From Litorimonas taeanensis (GTDB taxonomy: Bacteria; Pseudomonadota; Alphaproteobacteria; Caulobacterales; Maricaulaceae): DNA of 64,000 bases. The notes beneath the pieces are model-generated. The model made no database searches, had not been told where the DNA came from, and saw only the letters and a program-made list of their open reading frames with translations. Location of the stretch: positions 62,001-126,000 of the forward strand of contig NZ_RBII01000002.1 in the NCBI RefSeq assembly GCF_003634015.1, read 5' to 3'. Below, piece after piece: positions 1 to 8,749 of this stretch. Made by a program: the position numbers and the translations under genes. The first letter of the stretch is position 1. Each line of letters opens with the position of its first letter.

Positions 1-399
1 CTCTTCGGCTGTCATAGGCTCTAACCGCGCGCTAAGCTCTTCTTTATCAAGGCGAGCATTGGCATCCGCATCATGCGTGTTGAACGCAGAATCATAGGCG
101 CCCTTTTCACGGATCATAGAAAAATAGCTATCGCCTGCGCCGGCTTTTAATAAAGCGAATGTCACAAATTCTTCGCGGTCTAGGCTTTTATCCGCATTCA
201 CATCAGCCGAGGCAAACATGTCCATCGCGTCTGAGTTAAGGGATGTCTGTGTCTGGGATGTTACGTCCAAATTAACGTCTTGCACCTGCGCAACCAGAGC
301 TGTCTCACCTTTTAAAAGCGCGTCTTGGGCTGTGGCCGATGCGGCCGCGCCAATGAAAAGCGTTGATGTCATAAGGCTAATAAATGTCTTCGTTTGCAT
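1..399 (-). CDS. EF-hand calcium-binding secreted protein (partial)
   Basis: The gene reads leftward from an ATG at 399 and is still open at the window edge, so its C-terminus is missing; 133 codons are visible. The N-terminus is a typical Sec signal peptide (MQTKTF, a hydrophobic stretch, then Ala-rich ASATAQD). Two canonical EF-hand loops follow, DVNADKSLDREE (about residues 68-79) and DADANARLDKEE, each with Asp/Asn at positions 1, 3, 5 and 9 and Glu at 12. EF-hand proteins bind calcium; this one should act in the periplasm or outside the cell. The specific role is unknown. Confidence 0.8.
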   Translation of the reverse strand, partial: MQTKTFISLMTSTLFIGAAASATAQDALLKGETALVAQVQDVNLDVTSQTQTSLNSDAMDMFASADVNADKSLDREEFVTFALLKAGAGDSYFSMIREKGAYDSAFNTHDADANARLDKEELSARLEPMTAEE

Positions 400-838
400 G
401 TGGGTCTCTCCTAATTTCATGCTGGCTCCCCAACCTTGAACGCAGACTGTTTCAGTTTTCCCCGAAGGTAAAGTGAACTGGATTTAAGGTTATGGAGAGA
501 AAAAACCCGCCTTTATTTCGGCCCATTTTCTAACTCTGCCCATGAAATCAACCCTGTAGCCTTGCCCCATTTTCATCACCTTTTCGAAAGGCTGTCGTAA
601 GGTCACATTACAAATGAAAAGGAGACAGATTTTTTCGCGCTTAAATTTGGAATTTTACATCACCAAATCAGCAAGATTTTATTGATACAGCCCTCCATCG
701 CATCAGGCCTGTGGAACGGGCTCTTGGAATTTTTCGCATTTTCACATGAAAAAAAGATAGTAACATATCGTTTTTCGATATATAGTCGGAACGAAATGCA
801 AGGCTGTACGACTATAAACTGCGTAGCGGAGAGACAAA
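400..838. other. Intergenic region between divergent genes
   Basis: This 439-base gap lies between the start of the EF-hand gene (leftward) and the start of the DUF547 gene (rightward), so it should hold both promoters. I see no convincing gene in it. An AT-rich inverted repeat (ATATCG, five T, CGATAT) sits at 765-781, about 60 bases before the DUF547 start; it could be an operator or a 5' UTR hairpin. No clean -35/-10 pair could be assigned by eye. Confidence 0.5.
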
Positions 839-2032
839 ATGACGTATCTTAAAACCTTATTAGGCAGTGCGGCCCTTATCGGTTTTCTTACGGCCCCAAG
901 CCAAGCCGCCACCAGTGGAACCCTGGACCATAGCCAAGCGGCCTCTATTCGCTCAGCCTCGGTCATGGATCAATTCTCACAGTTTAAACCCAATCCCTCC
1001 AGCTACACCCGCCTTGATTTCGAAGTTATGGATCTATTGGTCGAACGCATCGTTCTTTATATGGGCCCCTCTCTGCGCAAAATGGCCACACGCCCAGACG
1101 CTTTTACTGGAACACGTGTGGTAAAAAAACACACGTCACCTTATCGTCTGGAAGGTAATAAAATTATCTATTCAATGTTTGATAACACCCAGAAAAACAT
1201 TGTCCGTGACTATCTCAAAGATTTGACAGAAATCCCTGACAAAGTCGATCTGACAAGCCTCTCCCGCAATGACCAGCTCTCTTATTGGTTTAATTTGCAC
1301 AATCTGGCGCTGATTAAAGAGATCATGGAGGTGTATCCCAAAGTTAACCCAAAAGATATCAAGCCTCGGGCCAATTCTGATGCAAAGCTTCACGACGCTA
1401 AAATTCTTGTCGTCAAAGGCGTGCCTTTATCTCTGCGCGATATACGTGAGAACATTGTCTATCGTTATTGGGATAACCCTATTGTGATTTATGGTTTCCA
1501 TGATGGGACGCTTGGCTCGCCAAGTTTGCCGGCTGTGGCATTTGACAGAAATAATATTGATTACACTTTGCGTCAAAATGCAGAAGAATTTATCAATTCT
1601 CTACGGGGTTTTGGTTTTGGTAAAATTGCGCCTTATTACAAAGAAGTCGCTCCGCGTTATTTCCCAAATTTAGAAGCGGATTTACGGCAACATTTTAAGA
1701 GATATATGCGGCCCGAAGTCTATGCCGAAGTTGAAAAGACATCCGCGTTTAAATACCACCGAACAATGGATATTATTTCTGATACGACTGGCGGATACGG
1801 AAAATATGCGGCGCCTCAGAATTTATATATAAATAACGAAGCCACCGATATTGGCATTCCCACAGGCACTGTAGATTTTGTTCGCCAAAGAGCGCGCAAA
1901 GTTCAGCAATTGCAAGAAACAGAATGGTTCTTAAACAACACCGTCATCATCGAAGACATTGATACGATTGATCCGGACCTAGACCTACCAAAGCCGCGTG
2001 ACCCCGGTGTTGACGTCGATATTCACGAATAG
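839..2032 (+). CDS. DUF547 domain protein, secreted
   Basis: A 397-residue protein with an N-terminal signal peptide (MTYLKTLLGSAALIGFLTAP, cleaved near SQA). The central region carries the DUF547 signature: an aromatic-rich YWFNLHNLALIKEIM segment at roughly residues 150-165, followed by the usual LSLRDIREN and NPIVIYGFHDGT elements. The biochemical role of DUF547 proteins is not known. The ATG follows a GGAGAGA purine stretch that can act as ribosome binding site. The acidic Asp-rich C-terminus (DIDTIDPDLDLP) is not part of the usual domain. It runs toward the TlpA-like gene, with only nine bases between the two stops. Confidence 0.85.
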   Translation: MTYLKTLLGSAALIGFLTAPSQAATSGTLDHSQAASIRSASVMDQFSQFKPNPSSYTRLDFEVMDLLVERIVLYMGPSLRKMATRPDAFTGTRVVKKHTSPYRLEGNKIIYSMFDNTQKNIVRDYLKDLTEIPDKVDLTSLSRNDQLSYWFNLHNLALIKEIMEVYPKVNPKDIKPRANSDAKLHDAKILVVKGVPLSLRDIRENIVYRYWDNPIVIYGFHDGTLGSPSLPAVAFDRNNIDYTLRQNAEEFINSLRGFGFGKIAPYYKEVAPRYFPNLEADLRQHFKRYMRPEVYAEVEKTSAFKYHRTMDIISDTTGGYGKYAAPQNLYINNEATDIGIPTGTVDFVRQRARKVQQLQETEWFLNNTVIIEDIDTIDPDLDLPKPRDPGVDVDIHE

Positions 2033-2041
2033 GTCTTTTCA

Positions 2042-2614
2042 CTATTGCGCGATTAAATAATCAATCAGGGACAGGGCTTCTGTGCTGTCCCATTCCGCCT
2101 CGCCAGAGAGGCGGGCGACTTCGCGGCCTTGCCGGTTATAAAGCACCGTCGTCGGCAAACCCGGAAGACGCAATTTCCCGTTAATCTCATACGTCCCATC
2201 ATGCCATTGCGGCAGAGCATCAATACCGTTTTTCTCAAAAAACTCTGTGATTTGAGATTTCTTATTATCTAAACTGATGGTCACGACTTGAAAGTCATCG
2301 CCGCCGCGCGCTTTTTGCAGCGCATTAAGAGAGGGCATTTCCGCCACGCAAGGCGGGCACCACGTCGCCCAAGCATTAACTAAAACCACTTTTCCAGAAT
2401 ACTCTGATAATTGCATGGTCTCGCCCTGCGGAGAGGTAAACTCTATGACTGGCTGCGGCGGCGGGCTTTCTAATTCGGTTAATTTCGACAAAGATTTAAC
2501 GCTAAACCTATCTAATGCCGATTTTGGCTTTTGACAGGATTGCACTACCACTAAAAACACGGCTATGAGGCCGATAAACACCATGGCCCGTATCAGGTTA
2601 CCAAGGCTGAACAT
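2042..2614 (-). CDS. TlpA/ResA-like membrane-anchored thioredoxin
   Basis: A thioredoxin-fold protein of about 190 residues with one N-terminal hydrophobic helix ([17 protein letters not shown]) and the active site WATWCPPC, so it is expected to face the periplasm and reduce or exchange disulfides, for example in cytochrome c maturation. The start is uncertain: ATGs at 2632, 2614 and 2584 are in frame and none has a strong ribosome binding site. I chose 2614, which does not overlap the divergent argH start at 2631. The cysteine at the end of the helix hints at a lipid anchor, but the lipobox (VQSC) is poor. A TlpA gene divergent from argH is a common alphaproteobacterial arrangement. Confidence 0.85.
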   Translation of the reverse strand: MFSLGNLIRAMVFIGLIAVFLVVVQSCQKPKSALDRFSVKSLSKLTELESPPPQPVIEFTSPQGETMQLSEYSGKVVLVNAWATWCPPCVAEMPSLNALQKARGGDDFQVVTISLDNKKSQITEFFEKNGIDALPQWHDGTYEINGKLRLPGLPTTVLYNRQGREVARLSGEAEWDSTEALSLIDYLIAQ

Positions 2615-2630
2615 TGAAGAGACGTTAAAC

Positions 2631-4040
2631 ATGAGCGACCCTGTAAATAAAAAAGACGCTAAAGGCCAGACTATGTGGGGGGGACGTTTCAGCGCACAAC
2701 CCGGCGCGCTGATGCAAGCCATTAACGTCTGTATTCAATATGATAAACGCCTCGCCAATCAAGACATCCAAGGCTCCAAAGCACATGCAGCTATGCTTGC
2801 CGCCCAAGGGATAATCACTGAAGACGATTACAAAGCCATAGATGCCGGCTTGGATGAAATCAAAATCGAAATCCAAGAGGGCAAATTCCCGTTCAAAGAC
2901 GAACTGGAAGACATTCATTTGAACATTGAAAATCGCTTAAAAGAAAAAATTGGTGAAGCTGCTGGACGCCTTCACACTGGCCGATCACGTAATGACCAAG
3001 TCGCCACGGATTTCCGCCTTTGGGTCAGAAATCATTTAAATCTGTTCGATGCCCAGCTGACGGACTTAATGGCCGCGCTTCTCGGTCAAGCCGAAGCCAA
3101 TACGGACACAATCATGCCGGGCTTTACCCATCTACAAAGCGCGCAGCCCGTGACCTTTGGTCATCATATGCTGGCCTATCTTGAAATGTTTGCCAGAGAT
3201 CGCGCCCGTTTCAAAGATTGCTATAAACGCGTGAATGAGAGCCCGCTCGGCGCAGCAGCATTGGCGGGAACGCCTTATCCAATTGACCGCGAAGCCACAG
3301 CCAATGCGCTCGGCTTTGCGCGGCCCATGGCCAACTCACTCGACGCCGTATCGGCACGCGACTTTGCGCTAGAGGCACTCTCTGCCGCAACGATATGCGC
3401 AACCCATCTGTCCCGTCTGGCCGAAGAAATGGTCATTTGGACCAGCGCGCAATTTCAATTCATCGCGCTCTCGGATGCCTTTACAACAGGCAGTTCTATC
3501 ATGCCGCAAAAGCGTAACCCAGATGCGGCCGAGCTTGTTCGGGCCAAGGTAGGACGCATTATGGGCGCGCTGACCACGCTCACCCTCGTCATGAAAGGCC
3601 TGCCTCTTGCCTACTCCAAAGACATGCAAGAGGATAAAGAACCTGTCTTTGATGCCTTTGATGCCCTCGAAGTGGGCCTCGCCGCTATGACGGGTATGAT
3701 CTCTGATATGACGCCAAATAAGCCGCGCCTCGCCGAAGCCGCAGGCGCTGCCTTCTCGACAGCGACAGACCTTGCTGATTGGCTCGTTATGTCGCTTAAC
3801 ATGCCCTTCCGTGACGCCCACCACGTGACAGGCCGCGTTGTGGCTATGGCCGAAAAACAAGACAAAACTCTGGATGCCTTGTCGCTCTCTGACCTACAAT
3901 CCGTAGAACCGCGCATAACGGATGATATCTTCCGCGTCCTCTCCCCCCTCGCCTCAGCCTCTAGCCGCACAAGCTATGGCGGCACAGCGCCAAGTGAAGT
4001 CGCAAAACAAGTCGCACGATGGAAAGCGGAATTGGGTTAA
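2631..4040 (+). CDS. argH: Argininosuccinate lyase
   Basis: A 469-residue enzyme that splits argininosuccinate into arginine and fumarate, the last step of arginine synthesis. Family hallmarks are visible: MWGGRFS at the N-terminus, the [13 protein letters not shown] segment, [16 protein letters not shown], and the superfamily signature [12 protein letters not shown] with its mobile catalytic serine loop. The length is normal. The reading frame extends 22 codons upstream, but the ATG at 2631 gives the family-standard N-terminus. It is divergent from the TlpA-like gene. Confidence 0.97.
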   Translation: MSDPVNKKDAKGQTMWGGRFSAQPGALMQAINVCIQYDKRLANQDIQGSKAHAAMLAAQGIITEDDYKAIDAGLDEIKIEIQEGKFPFKDELEDIHLNIENRLKEKIGEAAGRLHTGRSRNDQVATDFRLWVRNHLNLFDAQLTDLMAALLGQAEANTDTIMPGFTHLQSAQPVTFGHHMLAYLEMFARDRARFKDCYKRVNESPLGAAALAGTPYPIDREATANALGFARPMANSLDAVSARDFALEALSAATICATHLSRLAEEMVIWTSAQFQFIALSDAFTTGSSIMPQKRNPDAAELVRAKVGRIMGALTTLTLVMKGLPLAYSKDMQEDKEPVFDAFDALEVGLAAMTGMISDMTPNKPRLAEAAGAAFSTATDLADWLVMSLNMPFRDAHHVTGRVVAMAEKQDKTLDALSLSDLQSVEPRITDDIFRVLSPLASASSRTSYGGTAPSEVAKQVARWKAELG

Positions 4041-4126
4041 CACTGAAAACTTGCCGCGCTGAAATATATCACAAGGAAAATTCATAACAACGGACAGAAA
4101 ACCAAAGGTTATTTGCCCCAGCAGTT

Positions 4127-4333
4127 TTACGTTTCCAATTTCCCTGCGGCTTTCAATGTGTCTAGGCGAGCCTTTAACTGCGTCATGATGAAGGCGCGTT
4201 CGGCGCGGCTATAGCCCATCCAAGCCCCGATTTCATCGCGGCTACGGCCGCACCCCGTGCAAAGGCGCGTTTCCAAATCAAGTTTGCATATTAACTTGCA
4301 TGGACTTTCAATAGTTTCAGATTGGCGCAACAT
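4127..4333 (-). CDS. DUF1289 cysteine-rich protein
   Basis: A 68-residue protein matching the DUF1289 family: SPCKLICKLD, then CTGCGRSRDEIGAWMGYSRAER. The four conserved cysteines suggest a small metal or Fe-S site; the function is unknown. The frame also opens at a TTG (4345) overlapping the previous gene, but the ATG at 4333 is preferred because an AAAGG lies about a dozen bases upstream. It lies just downstream of, and probably co-transcribed with, the small membrane protein ending at 4338. Confidence 0.85.
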   Translation of the reverse strand: MLRQSETIESPCKLICKLDLETRLCTGCGRSRDEIGAWMGYSRAERAFIMTQLKARLDTLKAAGKLET

Positions 4334-4337
4334 TATG

Positions 4338-4709
4338 TTATTCAACCTTTCTCTTGGCCTTTTTATCTCGCAAATGTTCGATACGTTCTTCTTTGCGTGA
4401 TCTCAGGAACCACCATTCTTCACCATTTCGTTCAATCCGTTGTGCGTCAATTTCATGTAAAAGCTGACGGATTTCATCATCGGAATAGCCGCCAATGGGT
4501 TGTTTCAAGGCGTCAAATGAGCGATCAGTATATCCCTTATGATTTAGCATTTCTTTGAGCAAAGCTTTGACGACTTGGAGACTTTTATTCTCCAAATCAA
4601 ACATCTCTTTCTCATGATTAAATTGGCTTTTCTGTAAGGCGTAACTAATAACGCCCGACAATATAGTGCCAATCACTACGCCTATTAACGCCCATATAGC
4701 TGAATCCAT
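4338..4709 (-). CDS. Small single-span membrane protein, unknown
   Basis: A 123-residue protein with one N-terminal membrane helix (AIWALIGVVIGTILSGVISYAL) followed by a charged, helical cytoplasmic-looking tail. The region SDDEIRQLLHEIDAQRIERNGEEWWFLR resembles a small winged-helix-like segment, but I do not recognise a family. The very basic C-terminus (RKEERIEHLRDKKAKRKVE) could contact nucleic acid or phospholipid. It is followed after four bases by the DUF1289 gene, suggesting co-transcription. Confidence 0.65.
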   Translation of the reverse strand: MDSAIWALIGVVIGTILSGVISYALQKSQFNHEKEMFDLENKSLQVVKALLKEMLNHKGYTDRSFDALKQPIGGYSDDEIRQLLHEIDAQRIERNGEEWWFLRSRKEERIEHLRDKKAKRKVE

Positions 4710-4725
4710 CTGACTCTGTTTCGTT

Positions 4726-5916
4726 CTAATTTATGCCGCGGGCAGTCACTAAATAAGTGGCAAAACTGGCAAGCCAATGCGAACCCGAATAATGCTCGTC
4801 TGATATCGCCGCAATACCTACACGTTCATGCAGCTGGGCCGACGCAATTAAGCTCGCGCGGCGCGGGTCTGTTTCTGGTAAGACTGAAGCGAGATTATAA
4901 AGATTCCAAGCGCGAGATAAATTCACACCGTCAAGATGTACCAGCTTTCCATCGCTCGCATCTTTGACGATACCCGGCGCAAGCCAATCATCCGACCCAT
5001 CCACGGGAATAGAAGGCATAAAGTCAGAGAGCCATTTGGAAAAAGCGTCTTGGCTGAGAACGCGCCGCATTAAATCCGCTTCCATAAGGCAAGGCGAGAG
5101 AAAATCTTCACCGCTAGGTTCATAGGCCAAGGGACAATTCACATCTGATTGATGAAAAGCCAAACTGCGCTCTTTCAATAGGGCCAGCATGTCATCGTCT
5201 TTGGCTGTTTCTGCCCAATCCCACATCAAGCCAAATGCAAATGCACTTTGATTATGGGTTCCCAGACGGACAGGATAGGCCAGTTTTGGAAGCCATTCAT
5301 TGAGGCTTTGCGCGATATCCGCTTCTAAAGGTTCTAAGCGTTCAAGCCAGACTTTGCCCTGCGGATCATCCCACTCCCGTAGCTCTGCGGTCAATTGTAA
5401 GAACCAAGCCAAGCCATAGGGGCGCTCCCATGCCCCACGGGCTGGACGGGCAAAATTCGCAATCTCGCCGTCTATATTTTCCACAGAGAAATTCTCTTCG
5501 AGTTTGGCTCGTGCCTCGTCTTTCCATGCACCGTCGGGCGCCATACGGATGAGACGAATGAGTAACCAATGACCATGTACGGCGCTGTGCCAATCAAAAC
5601 AGCCATAAAAAACGGGAAAGATGTCTTGTGGCCGGCCAATTTCTTCGGCGGTATCAGTTGTACGGGAAATTTTATTTGGGAACTCTCTTTGCACACAATC
5701 CAGCGCAAGGGTCGAAAATTGCGTTGCCAATTCACTGGATATTTCGCCCTTATAGTCGAATGGTATCGCGGGGTTTTCAGCAAGGGTCTCGGTCGCTGAA
5801 TTTACAGATAAATTAGTGGTAGTATTATCTGATAAAGTATCCGGAGCATTTGCGGGTGAACAGCCCCATGCAATAAGGGTTGTGGCTAAAAGAAGTGAGG
5901 ATTTAAATAGTTTCAT
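4726..5916 (-). CDS. DUF2891 family lipoprotein
   Basis: A 396-residue protein with a lipoprotein-type signal (MKLFKSSLLLATTLIAWGC) and the DUF2891 pattern: YGCFDWHSAVHGHWLLIRL, RPYGLAWFLQL and LGTHNQSAFAFGLMWDWA. The many conserved aromatic and His residues suggest an alpha/alpha-barrel-like sugar-active fold, but no activity is established for the family. An upstream GTG at 5940 is in frame; the ATG at 5916 is preferred because it begins directly with a signal sequence. No operon partner is evident. Confidence 0.85.
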   Translation of the reverse strand: MKLFKSSLLLATTLIAWGCSPANAPDTLSDNTTTNLSVNSATETLAENPAIPFDYKGEISSELATQFSTLALDCVQREFPNKISRTTDTAEEIGRPQDIFPVFYGCFDWHSAVHGHWLLIRLIRMAPDGAWKDEARAKLEENFSVENIDGEIANFARPARGAWERPYGLAWFLQLTAELREWDDPQGKVWLERLEPLEADIAQSLNEWLPKLAYPVRLGTHNQSAFAFGLMWDWAETAKDDDMLALLKERSLAFHQSDVNCPLAYEPSGEDFLSPCLMEADLMRRVLSQDAFSKWLSDFMPSIPVDGSDDWLAPGIVKDASDGKLVHLDGVNLSRAWNLYNLASVLPETDPRRASLIASAQLHERVGIAAISDEHYSGSHWLASFATYLVTARGIN

Positions 5917-6038
5917 ATCTGCTCTTATAATTACCTGCACATATAATAAAGGGCCTCTTTTGAGAAAGACTCTCTATAGACCGCTGATGTCTCTCTTGCG
6001 CATTGAGGATTAATGCTGCCCCATCATTGTATCGTCTT

Positions 6039-6869
6039 TCATTCGCCGATGGCCTGATTATTCTGCGTTGCTGCATCTGCGGACTCGGCCTTGGCGGCTA
6101 AATCAGCAAGCCGCTTGGCTTCAGCGTCTTCTAGATCAGCCTCGTCATATTTGAAGAACGCCTCAAGCTGGTAATCACCAGAGAGTTTAATCGTGTCCGC
6201 CTTGGACTGTTTCAAGGCTTTTAATTTAAAGAACTGAGCTTGCCCCACCTTTGTGATTTTTGGGCCTTCTATGGGCGCTCCCTCTTTCCAAAAACTTATC
6301 TGCGGCGTCTCTCCATCATCTTGACGGGGCTTTAAGACGATAGACTTCAAACCGGGGACAACAAAACCCAAGCCACCTGGTGCTAAGGCCTTCATCACTT
6401 TGGACCCATCCTTTGCGCCTTCATATAGCGCTTCGGCGCTATGCTCTCCCGAACTCTGTTTAAACGGAAAGCTAAAACTCAGATCGGCTTGTCCTGTGGG
6501 CGCGTCTGTTTCTTCGACCAAGTGGCCATCAATTAATTTACACAACTTGCCCTCTTTATTGAAATTGACGGCATTTTCGAGGTTCAAAACTTTTCCTGTT
6601 TCATCCAGAGGGAAATCATGTGTTTCTGCCTCATAGATATACCGTATCCCGCTTGGTTGTGGATTGTCTCCCACGGCCGTAAGTTTGATAGATAGTTCAG
6701 GTTGAATAATATTCGTAAGATCTGCATCGGCTTGGTGAAAGGCCTTAATTACATTTAAAAACCCTTTGGCTTCTGTACAGTCAGGTTTCGCCATTGCCGT
6801 CATTGGAACCGCTAAGAGGCTCGCCGCTATTCCAAACCCAAAAACAGGCGCAAAGAGTGTTTTCCGCAT
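6039..6869 (-). CDS. Hypothetical secreted protein
   Basis: A 276-residue protein with a clear Sec signal peptide (MRKTLFAPVFGFGIAASLLAVP, ending MAKPDC). The mature part has two cysteines (DCTEA and GKLCKL) that may pair, alternating polar and hydrophobic segments suggestive of beta-structure, and a low-complexity Ala/Asp/Glu tail (DLEDAEAKRLADLAAKAESA). I do not recognise a domain. It probably resides in the periplasm or outer envelope. Confidence 0.65.
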   Translation of the reverse strand: MRKTLFAPVFGFGIAASLLAVPMTAMAKPDCTEAKGFLNVIKAFHQADADLTNIIQPELSIKLTAVGDNPQPSGIRYIYEAETHDFPLDETGKVLNLENAVNFNKEGKLCKLIDGHLVEETDAPTGQADLSFSFPFKQSSGEHSAEALYEGAKDGSKVMKALAPGGLGFVVPGLKSIVLKPRQDDGETPQISFWKEGAPIEGPKITKVGQAQFFKLKALKQSKADTIKLSGDYQLEAFFKYDEADLEDAEAKRLADLAAKAESADAATQNNQAIGE

Positions 6870-7061
6870 AAATGACCTTTCGATAAAGTGACGGTCTAGC
6901 GCAGGAATGCCTCTTGCTAAATTAATAAACTGTCAGGAAGTCGCCTTGTCATGGTTCTTATCTGTCAAAGCACGCCATTGTGAGGTTTAAACCCCCTTTA
7001 AGACTCGACGAGGCCTGCACGAGCGATTATCCCAGTCACAGTAATGACAAGGAACGACTCC

Positions 7062-7358
7062 ATGCCCGCTATGCTCAACGGCACATTAAAACCTCTCGCC
7101 ATCACAGGGCTCTATTGCGGCCTATTGGGCCTCAGCGCTTGCGGCATAAAAGGCCCGCTTGAAACCCCTCCACCAGTTTGGGGCGAAGAAAAACCTAATC
7201 CCGACATGGCAAGTGATACAATGGCAAAAGATACAAAAGCGGATAAGGCTGAGAAAGCTAAAGACGACTCAATCTTTGACAGCAGCCCGATTGATAACAA
7301 GAATGACGAAAATGATATTTTCGGTGACAGCTATCTTGAAAGCGACGAACCCTTTTAA
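7062..7358 (+). CDS. lptM: LptM-like outer-membrane lipoprotein
   Basis: A 98-residue lipoprotein whose signal ends LGLSACGIKGPLETPP. The C-G-x-K-G-P-L motif after the lipidated cysteine is the hallmark of LptM (YifL), which in Escherichia coli binds the LptDE lipopolysaccharide translocon. The ATG at 7062 is chosen over the in-frame ATG at 7044 because AAGGA lies eight bases upstream. The C-terminal part is a long acidic, Lys/Asp-rich tail, longer than in enterobacteria. It directly precedes lysA, the usual order, and is probably co-transcribed with it. Confidence 0.85.
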   Translation: MPAMLNGTLKPLAITGLYCGLLGLSACGIKGPLETPPPVWGEEKPNPDMASDTMAKDTKADKAEKAKDDSIFDSSPIDNKNDENDIFGDSYLESDEPF

Positions 7359-7405
7359 TCACCCTATTTCTCTAACGGCCCTGCCAAGACGGAACCCCTA
7401 AGACC

Positions 7406-8674
7406 ATGCGCCATTTCGACTATAAAGACGGCGAAATTTACGCCGAAAATGTCCCCCTACGGACAATTGCAAAAGCCGTAGGCACGCCTGTTTATGTTTA
7501 TTCTACGGCAACATTTGAACGCCATTACTCAGTCTTTGCCGAGAGTTTTAAAGGCATAGAGGCCCTTGTCGCTTATTCCGTCAAAGCTAATTCTAACATT
7601 GCTGTTTTGGCGACCCTTGCCAAGCTTGGCGCTGGCGCAGATGTTGTTAGCGGCGGCGAGCTTGCCCGCGCCTTAATGGCAGGCATCCCCGCTCATAAAA
7701 TTGTTTTCTCTGGCGTTGGTAAAACGCGCGCAGAAATGCGTGACGCCCTAAGAGCTGGCATTCGCGTCTTTAATGTGGAAAGCGAACCGGAATTAAATGT
7801 TCTCAACGATGTCGCACTTGAAATGGGTACAAAAGCCCCCATCGCCTTTCGCGTGAACCCTGATGTCACCGCTGGCGGGCATGACAAAATCTCTACGGGC
7901 AAGAAAGAAAATAAATTTGGCATTGCTTGGTCTTCCGCAGAAGCCGCATATGCCCATGCAGCGACATTACCGGGCATTGAGATTGTCGGCGTTGATGTAC
8001 ATATCGGTTCGCAAATTGACGATTTAGCGCCTTTCGAAGCCGCCATCGCAAAAGTCGGCGGGTTAATTTCTCGCCTTCGTCAAGCAGGCCATACGATTAA
8101 AAGTTTTGATATTGGCGGCGGTCTCGGCATTCCATATGGCGACAATAATAAAACGCCGCCACCGCCGTCTGAATATGGCCAAATGGTCAAAAACCTTACG
8201 CGCGATATGGATGTCGAAATGATTTTCGAGCCGGGCCGTATGATCGCAGGAAATTCAGGCGTGCTTTTGTCCGAAGTCCTCTATGTCAAAAAGGGTGAAG
8301 ACCGAGATTTCCTTATTCTGGACGCGGCCATGAACGACCTTATCCGCCCTGCTCTTTATGACGCCTATCATGATATAGAGCCTGTTCTCGCGCCGGGGTC
8401 TGATGCCGCGGAAGCCACTTATGATGTTGTAGGCCCCATTTGCGAAAGCGGTGACACCTTTACCAAAGGCCGCGACATGCCTGCGCTAAAGTCGGGCGAG
8501 CTAGTTATTATGCATTCCGCTGGAGCCTATGGCGCCGTTCAAGCCAGCCAATATAACACCCGCCCTCTTATCCCCGAAGTGCTTGTTAAAGGCGACAAAT
8601 TCGAAATCATCCGCGAGCGTCCAACCGTCGCTGAAATTTTAAAATCCGAGCGCCTACCAGACTGGCTGAAATAA
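7406..8674 (+). CDS. lysA: Diaminopimelate decarboxylase
   Basis: A 422-residue PLP enzyme converting meso-diaminopimelate to lysine. Visible hallmarks are the PLP-lysine segment VAYSVKANSN (about residue 60), the GADVVSGGE motif, HIGSQI, the glycine-rich FDIGGGLGIPYG phosphate-binding loop, EPGRMIAGNSG and CESGDTF with its active-site cysteine. The length is typical. It lies 47 bases after the LptM-like gene, and about 75 bases before the DUF4175 gene. dapF elsewhere in the window (36.6 kb) supplies its substrate. Confidence 0.97.
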   Translation: MRHFDYKDGEIYAENVPLRTIAKAVGTPVYVYSTATFERHYSVFAESFKGIEALVAYSVKANSNIAVLATLAKLGAGADVVSGGELARALMAGIPAHKIVFSGVGKTRAEMRDALRAGIRVFNVESEPELNVLNDVALEMGTKAPIAFRVNPDVTAGGHDKISTGKKENKFGIAWSSAEAAYAHAATLPGIEIVGVDVHIGSQIDDLAPFEAAIAKVGGLISRLRQAGHTIKSFDIGGGLGIPYGDNNKTPPPPSEYGQMVKNLTRDMDVEMIFEPGRMIAGNSGVLLSEVLYVKKGEDRDFLILDAAMNDLIRPALYDAYHDIEPVLAPGSDAAEATYDVVGPICESGDTFTKGRDMPALKSGELVIMHSAGAYGAVQASQYNTRPLIPEVLVKGDKFEIIRERPTVAEILKSERLPDWLK

Positions 8675-8749
8675 CCTATGCAGGCGCAAACTGTAGCTTG
8701 GCTAAAATTTAACACGACAGCGGCCAAGCGCGCTTTATAGTCGAGCTAT

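Noticed and set aside
3369-3860. 163-codon frame antisense to argH
   Set aside because: Shadow of a highly conserved gene; Cys/His-rich but without domain sense.
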